Below are positions 6,629-9,350 of a stretch of DNA of 9,350 nt, piece after piece (the stretch's first letter is position 1; every line of letters begins with the position of its first letter). The stretch is taken from positions 1-9,350 of the forward strand of contig CAZUZD010000251.1 of the NCBI GenBank assembly GCA_964624465.1, in the 5' to 3' direction. The position numbers and the translations under genes were made by a program. This stretch comes from CAZUZD01 sp964624465 (lineage in GTDB: Bacteria > Planctomycetota > Planctomycetia > Isosphaerales > Isosphaeraceae). The notes beneath the pieces were generated by a model that did not search any database, had not been told where the DNA came from, and saw only the letters and a program-made list of their open reading frames with translations.

Positions 6629-8035
6629 TCAGGCGAGTCCTTCGGCCACCGGCGGCGCAGGCGCCTCCCCGATTCTGGCCAGATGGAGGTGATGGTCGAT
6701 CGTCCGGAACAACGTCTCGATCGATACCGGTTTGGTCAGGTAGTCGGTGCAACCGGCCCGGGTGCAGCGCTCGCGGTCGTCGGACATGGCGTGGGCGGTC
6801 AGCCCCACGATTGGCCCCGGAAAGCCGCACTGACGCAGCGAGCTGGTGGCGCCATAGCCGTCGAGCTCGGGCATCTGCATGTCCATCAGGATCAGGTCGA
6901 AGTGACCGGATCGCGCCATCTCGACGGCAACGCGACCGTTGTTGGCAACCTCGACGTCGTAGCCGGCCCGCCTGAGGTGATAGAGCAGCAACTTCTGGAT
7001 GTCCGGGCTGTCCTCTGCGAGCAACACGCGCCCGCCTTGCCGCCCGCCGGGGGCCAGGAGCGGCTCGACCTTCACGCCGGAGCGACCAACCTGGTGGGGC
7101 TCCGTCCACTGGACCGAGCCAGGCGGTGCCAGGATCGGGACCACGAGCGTGAAGACACTCCCCCGCCCGGGCTCGCTCTCGACCAGGATGTCCCCGCCCA
7201 TGGACTCGGCGATCCGCTTCGAGATCGTGAGGCCCAGCCCCGAACCGCCATATTTGCGGGTCGTCGAGGTGTCGGCCTGCTGGAACGGCCGAAAGAGCTG
7301 GCCCAGCTCCTCCGGGCTCATCCCGATCCCTTCATCCTCCACGACGAACTTCAGGATCGGCAGCCCCCCGGTCCGGTCCAGCTCCGACGACATCCGGACC
7401 GCGATCCGCCGGGTCGTCGGCGTGAACTTGATCGCATTGCTCACCAGGTTCAGCAGGATCTGGCGCAACCGCGTCGGGTCGCCGTCGATGACTAGAGGGA
7501 CCCGGCCGACCGGCAGCGCCTCCAGCCGCACCCGCTTCTCCTTGGCGCGGACGCCCAGCAGGCTGACCACCTCGAGGACCATCGACCACGGCTCGAACGC
7601 GATCCGCTCGAGATCCATCTTGCCCGCCTCGATCTTCGACAGGTCGAGGATGTCGTCGATGATCTGCATCAGATGCTCGCCGTTCCGGCGGATCGCCTGG
7701 AGGGCCTGGTCGCGCTCGGCCTGGGCCAGGCCGGGCGATAGCAGCAGGTCGGCGTAGCCGAGGACCGCCGCCATCGGGGTCCGGACCTCGTGGCTCATGT
7801 TCGCCAGGAACTCGGATTTGGCGCGACTGGCCGCCTCGGCCAGCCGCTTCGCCTCGACCAGCTCGCTGGTTCGCTGCTCGACACGCTTCTCGAGCTCGTC
7901 ATGCGCCCGGATCAGGCCTCGGTTCGCCTCGAAGAGCTCGCGACTCTTGACCTCGAGGATGGCCTCGGCGTCCTTCCGCGCGCGTCGTTCGCGTTCCAGG
8001 GCCCTCCGGAGCAGGGCCGGGTCGTCGACGTCCAT
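6629..8035 (-). CDS. Hybrid histidine kinase with C-terminal receiver domain, H-NOX-associated
   Basis: This 468-aa soluble kinase has no transmembrane segment and no PAS, GAF or other sensor domain. Residues about 10-70 are a highly charged helix, probably a coiled coil. The dimerisation/phosphoacceptor domain has SEFLANMSHEVRTPM with His82. The ATPase domain has the N box (LRQILLNLVSNAIKF, Asn196/Asn200), the G1 box (VEDEGIGM, Asp234), the F-box region LFRPFQQAD and the G2 box GGSGLGL (263-269). After a linker, the receiver (336-453) has acidic Glu341/Asp342, phosphoacceptor Asp385 in LILMDMQMP, Thr413 and Lys435. There is no DNA-binding or enzymatic output domain, so phosphate would pass to a separate protein or the receiver would tune the kinase. 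Its ATG overlaps the stop of the H-NOX gene as TGATG, which implies translational coupling. The input is inferred to come from the H-NOX protein, as in known HnoX/HnoK pairs. Confidence 0.93.
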   Translation of the reverse strand: MDVDDPALLRRALERERRARKDAEAILEVKSRELFEANRGLIRAHDELEKRVEQRTSELVEAKRLAEAASRAKSEFLANMSHEVRTPMAAVLGYADLLLSPGLAQAERDQALQAIRRNGEHLMQIIDDILDLSKIEAGKMDLERIAFEPWSMVLEVVSLLGVRAKEKRVRLEALPVGRVPLVIDGDPTRLRQILLNLVSNAIKFTPTTRRIAVRMSSELDRTGGLPILKFVVEDEGIGMSPEELGQLFRPFQQADTSTTRKYGGSGLGLTISKRIAESMGGDILVESEPGRGSVFTLVVPILAPPGSVQWTEPHQVGRSGVKVEPLLAPGGRQGGRVLLAEDSPDIQKLLLYHLRRAGYDVEVANNGRVAVEMARSGHFDLILMDMQMPELDGYGATSSLRQCGFPGPIVGLTAHAMSDDRERCTRAGCTDYLTKPVSIETLFRTIDHHLHLARIGEAPAPPVAEGLA

Positions 8036-8604
8036 CAGTCGGCCCCCTCCTGGCCGGCTGCCCGGCGTTCGAGGCGGAACCGCACTCGCGACTCTCCGGC
8101 GACGTCCGGAAGGTCCTCGCGTTCAATCGCCACCGAATCCTCGAAATGGAGAATGCAGCCGCGGATCAACCCCTCCGCGAAGTCGCCGAGCCCGCGACGC
8201 GATTGATACTCCATCTCGAGCTGGTCCGGCCCCGGCCTGTGGAACAGGAATCGCGGCAGCTCGGCATCGGGGTAGATTTTGAGCACTTCCACGTGAATGT
8301 GGTCTTCGATCTGCACCAGAAACTCGAATGAGTTCCGCGAGCCGTGAACGAACCGCGGATAGAGGGTTGCAAACCGCGAAAAGATGTACTCGCCGAACGC
8401 CCGGTACAGTCCACTCGGTGGCAGGCCGGTCTCCTCGGCGAGGCTCGCCACCAGGCTCAACAACTCGACATGGTCGTACGTGCCCACCGCCGTGTAGGCC
8501 CCGCCCGACGCCACGCCCGACTGACCGATGATTCGATCGGCCATCGAGAGCCCGAATCGATCCTCGACCATCTCCAGGAATTCTGTGAAAACCATCCCCT
8601 TCAT
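8035..8604 (-). CDS. hnoX: H-NOX heme nitric-oxide sensor protein
   Basis: This 189-aa stand-alone H-NOX domain is full length for the family. It binds heme and senses NO, and in bacteria it usually controls a partner kinase or cyclic-di-GMP enzyme. The start MKGMVFTEFLEMVEDRFGL is the typical N-terminal helix. SGGAYTAVGTYDH and AFGEYIFSRFATLYPRF follow. His104 in EDHIHVEVLKIYPDAELPRF aligns with the proximal heme ligand, Pro117 with the conserved heme-distorting proline, and YQSRR (Tyr133, Ser135, Arg137) is the YxSxR motif that holds the heme propionates. The position of the O2-stabilising tyrosine (Tyr140 in the Thermoanaerobacter protein) appears to be Phe142, so NO binding without O2 binding is expected. 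The ATG at 8604 was chosen because homology begins exactly there; an in-frame extension to 8712 is not conserved-looking. The gene directly precedes the hybrid kinase with a 1-nt overlap. Confidence 0.95.
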   Translation of the reverse strand: MKGMVFTEFLEMVEDRFGLSMADRIIGQSGVASGGAYTAVGTYDHVELLSLVASLAEETGLPPSGLYRAFGEYIFSRFATLYPRFVHGSRNSFEFLVQIEDHIHVEVLKIYPDAELPRFLFHRPGPDQLEMEYQSRRGLGDFAEGLIRGCILHFEDSVAIEREDLPDVAGESRVRFRLERRAAGQEGAD

Positions 8605-8924
8605 CGGACCACCGCCCCTGTGGAGTGTCTGAGCCGAAGCGTCCCGGATGTCCCACGAGCCGACCTCCCGGCGCTCCACCCGGCCCTCACGGGAGCTTAT
8701 TTGACAGCGCATTTATCTCCATGTCGACAAACAATCGATGGAATTTGGACTCGCAGCCGCTCCACCGGCCGACTCCCCGACCCGGATTCTTCCCTCCACC
8801 CGATCGGTTCCCACCTCATTTTCCCCCGCTCGCTGGCCCGAGATCGGTCCCGAGACGCCTCTTCCAGGCAGCCTCCCCTCGCACCAGCCCGGCTGCGGCG
8901 AGTGCCACGGTCGGGCTCCGGCGC
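8605..8924. other. Upstream region of the H-NOX/kinase operon, no confident gene
   Basis: Open frames here give Pro/Arg/Gly/Ser-rich translations with no recognisable motif and look like chance frames in GC-rich DNA. The stretch from about 8695 to 8750 is clearly richer in A/T than its surroundings, as expected of a promoter region for the minus-strand hnoX gene. I could not fix a -35/-10 pair there. Confidence 0.5.
8719..8741. promoter_or_regulatory. Imperfect inverted repeat, possible operator upstream of hnoX
   Basis: The 23-bp segment begins CCATGTCGA and ends TCGATGG, giving arms CCAT-(GT)-CGA and TCGATGG around a 7-nt centre, with a 2-nt bulge in one arm. It also contains the perfect palindrome TGTCGACA (8722-8729). 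It lies in the AT-richer island 115-137 nt upstream of the hnoX start codon. A role as a protein-binding site is inferred from symmetry and position only. Confidence 0.25.
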
Positions 8925-9038
8925 TCACCCCTGGGGCATAACCTTGAGCCGGGTTCGGCACACGCCCTTCAGCGGAGCCCGCACCCAGCTGACGGCCTCA
9001 TCCGCGGTCACGTTCCACCCGTCGTGCGAGCCATCCAC
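8925..9038 (-). CDS. Possible small ORF of 37 codons, unrecognised
   Basis: The minus-strand frame from GTG at 9038 to TGA at 8925 gives a peptide containing SHDGWNVTADEAVSWVRAPL and ending RLKVMPQG. Unlike the shadow frames around it, its composition is balanced, with two Trp and several Asp, Val and Lys. Its third codon positions are mostly G/C while its second positions are much less so, the usual signature of real genes here. The frame stays open upstream to 9149 but becomes Pro/Gly/Arg/Ser-rich there. There is no good Shine-Dalgarno and I do not recognise the family. It may be a small protein, a start-less remnant of a longer gene, or chance. Confidence 0.3.
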   Translation of the reverse strand: MDGSHDGWNVTADEAVSWVRAPLKGVCRTRLKVMPQG

Positions 9039-9210
9039 GTAGGATCGGCCCTGCGCTGAGCGGGAGCCAGGCGGCTCGGCGAATCCGCGACTCGGGAGAT
9101 CGGTGACTGGCGGCCCCGACCCGCGCCTCCGTGGCCCAACCCCATCCGATCAAGTGAACGACCGCCTCCTCCCGTCCTGGAGCACGGTTTCAATCCGCCG
9201 CCCCTGACCC
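9039..9210. other. Non-coding stretch before the tRNA promoter
   Basis: I see no gene-like frame, repeat array or clear regulatory site here. A short hairpin (GAGCC at 9064-9068 with GGCTC at 9073-9077) is present but unremarkable in DNA of this composition. Confidence 0.4.
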
Positions 9211-9238
9211 TTGATTTCTCTCAGGCGACCACTATGAT
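9211..9238 (+). promoter_or_regulatory. Sigma70-type promoter for tRNA-Gly
   Basis: TTGATT (9211-9216) and TATGAT (9233-9238) are separated by 16 bp, close to the TTGACA/TATAAT consensus and in marked contrast to the GC-rich surroundings. Transcription would start near 9245, leaving a leader of about 40 nt before the mature tRNA. Confidence 0.7.
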
Positions 9239-9285
9239 CTCACTCGGGACCAACGGCCATCTGGCCCGATCCCATCGCACCACCC

Positions 9286-9350
<65 letters not shown>

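Noticed and set aside
5487..6692. Plus-strand open frame of 401 codons opposite galE
   Set aside because: galE on the minus strand has all its catalytic and NAD-binding motifs; the opposite frame is low-complexity and ends in noncoding sequence.
8605..8712. N-terminal extension of the H-NOX protein by 36 residues
   Set aside because: H-NOX proteins begin at the MKGxVF motif, which coincides with the ATG at 8604.
8625..9059. Plus-strand frame of 144 codons upstream of the tRNA
   Set aside because: Pro/Arg/Ser-rich with no recognisable domain; it overlaps the hnoX promoter region and the better minus-strand small ORF.
9187..9200. GTTTCAATCCGC-like string resembling the start of some CRISPR repeats
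   Set aside because: It occurs once only, with no spaced copies and no cas genes.

Overview
The window is very GC-rich throughout and G/C dominates third codon positions. It reads as a bacterial chromosome with moderately spaced genes, weak Shine-Dalgarno sites and one tRNA. The gene styles look most like a planctomycete, possibly of the Isosphaeraceae type: a CusA-like pump tail with an unusual last helix, an H-NOX/hybrid-kinase pair, and an alkaline-phosphatase-superfamily protein with an altered metal site. This placement is inferred by eye and not from a search.

Left part (1-2958). A plus-strand gene ends at 385 and is the C-terminus of a heavy-metal-efflux RND pump. It converges on a minus-strand gene (419-1303) that fuses a MobA-type molybdenum-cofactor nucleotidyltransferase to a MoaD/ThiS-type sulfur carrier ending in Gly-Gly. 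A divergent plus-strand gene (1546-2958) encodes an alkaline-phosphatase-superfamily protein in which several usual metal ligands appear replaced.

Middle (2959-6449). A small, probably exported cupin (3074-3550) lies 13 bp before an ABC-F ATPase of the Uup type (3564-5351). The ABC-F gene converges on galE (5466-6449, minus). The gap between these two holds a 14-bp tandem repeat that can fold into a strong GC hairpin.

Right part (6629-9350). A minus-strand bicistron encodes an H-NOX heme nitric-oxide sensor (8035-8604) followed, with a TGATG stop/start overlap, by a soluble hybrid histidine kinase-receiver (6629-8035). The sensor keeps the heme histidine and the YxSxR motif and has Phe at the distal-pocket position, which suggests an NO sensor that does not bind O2. 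Upstream lie about 680 bp without a confident gene. This stretch holds an AT-richer island with an inverted repeat, a possible 37-codon ORF with coding-like composition, and a good sigma70-type promoter for a tRNA-Gly(CCC) that runs off the window end.

The genes fall into several unrelated transcription units. The clearest functional unit is the NO-sensing pair. The most unusual protein architecture is the MobA-MoaD fusion. I see no mobile elements, CRISPR arrays or rRNA.
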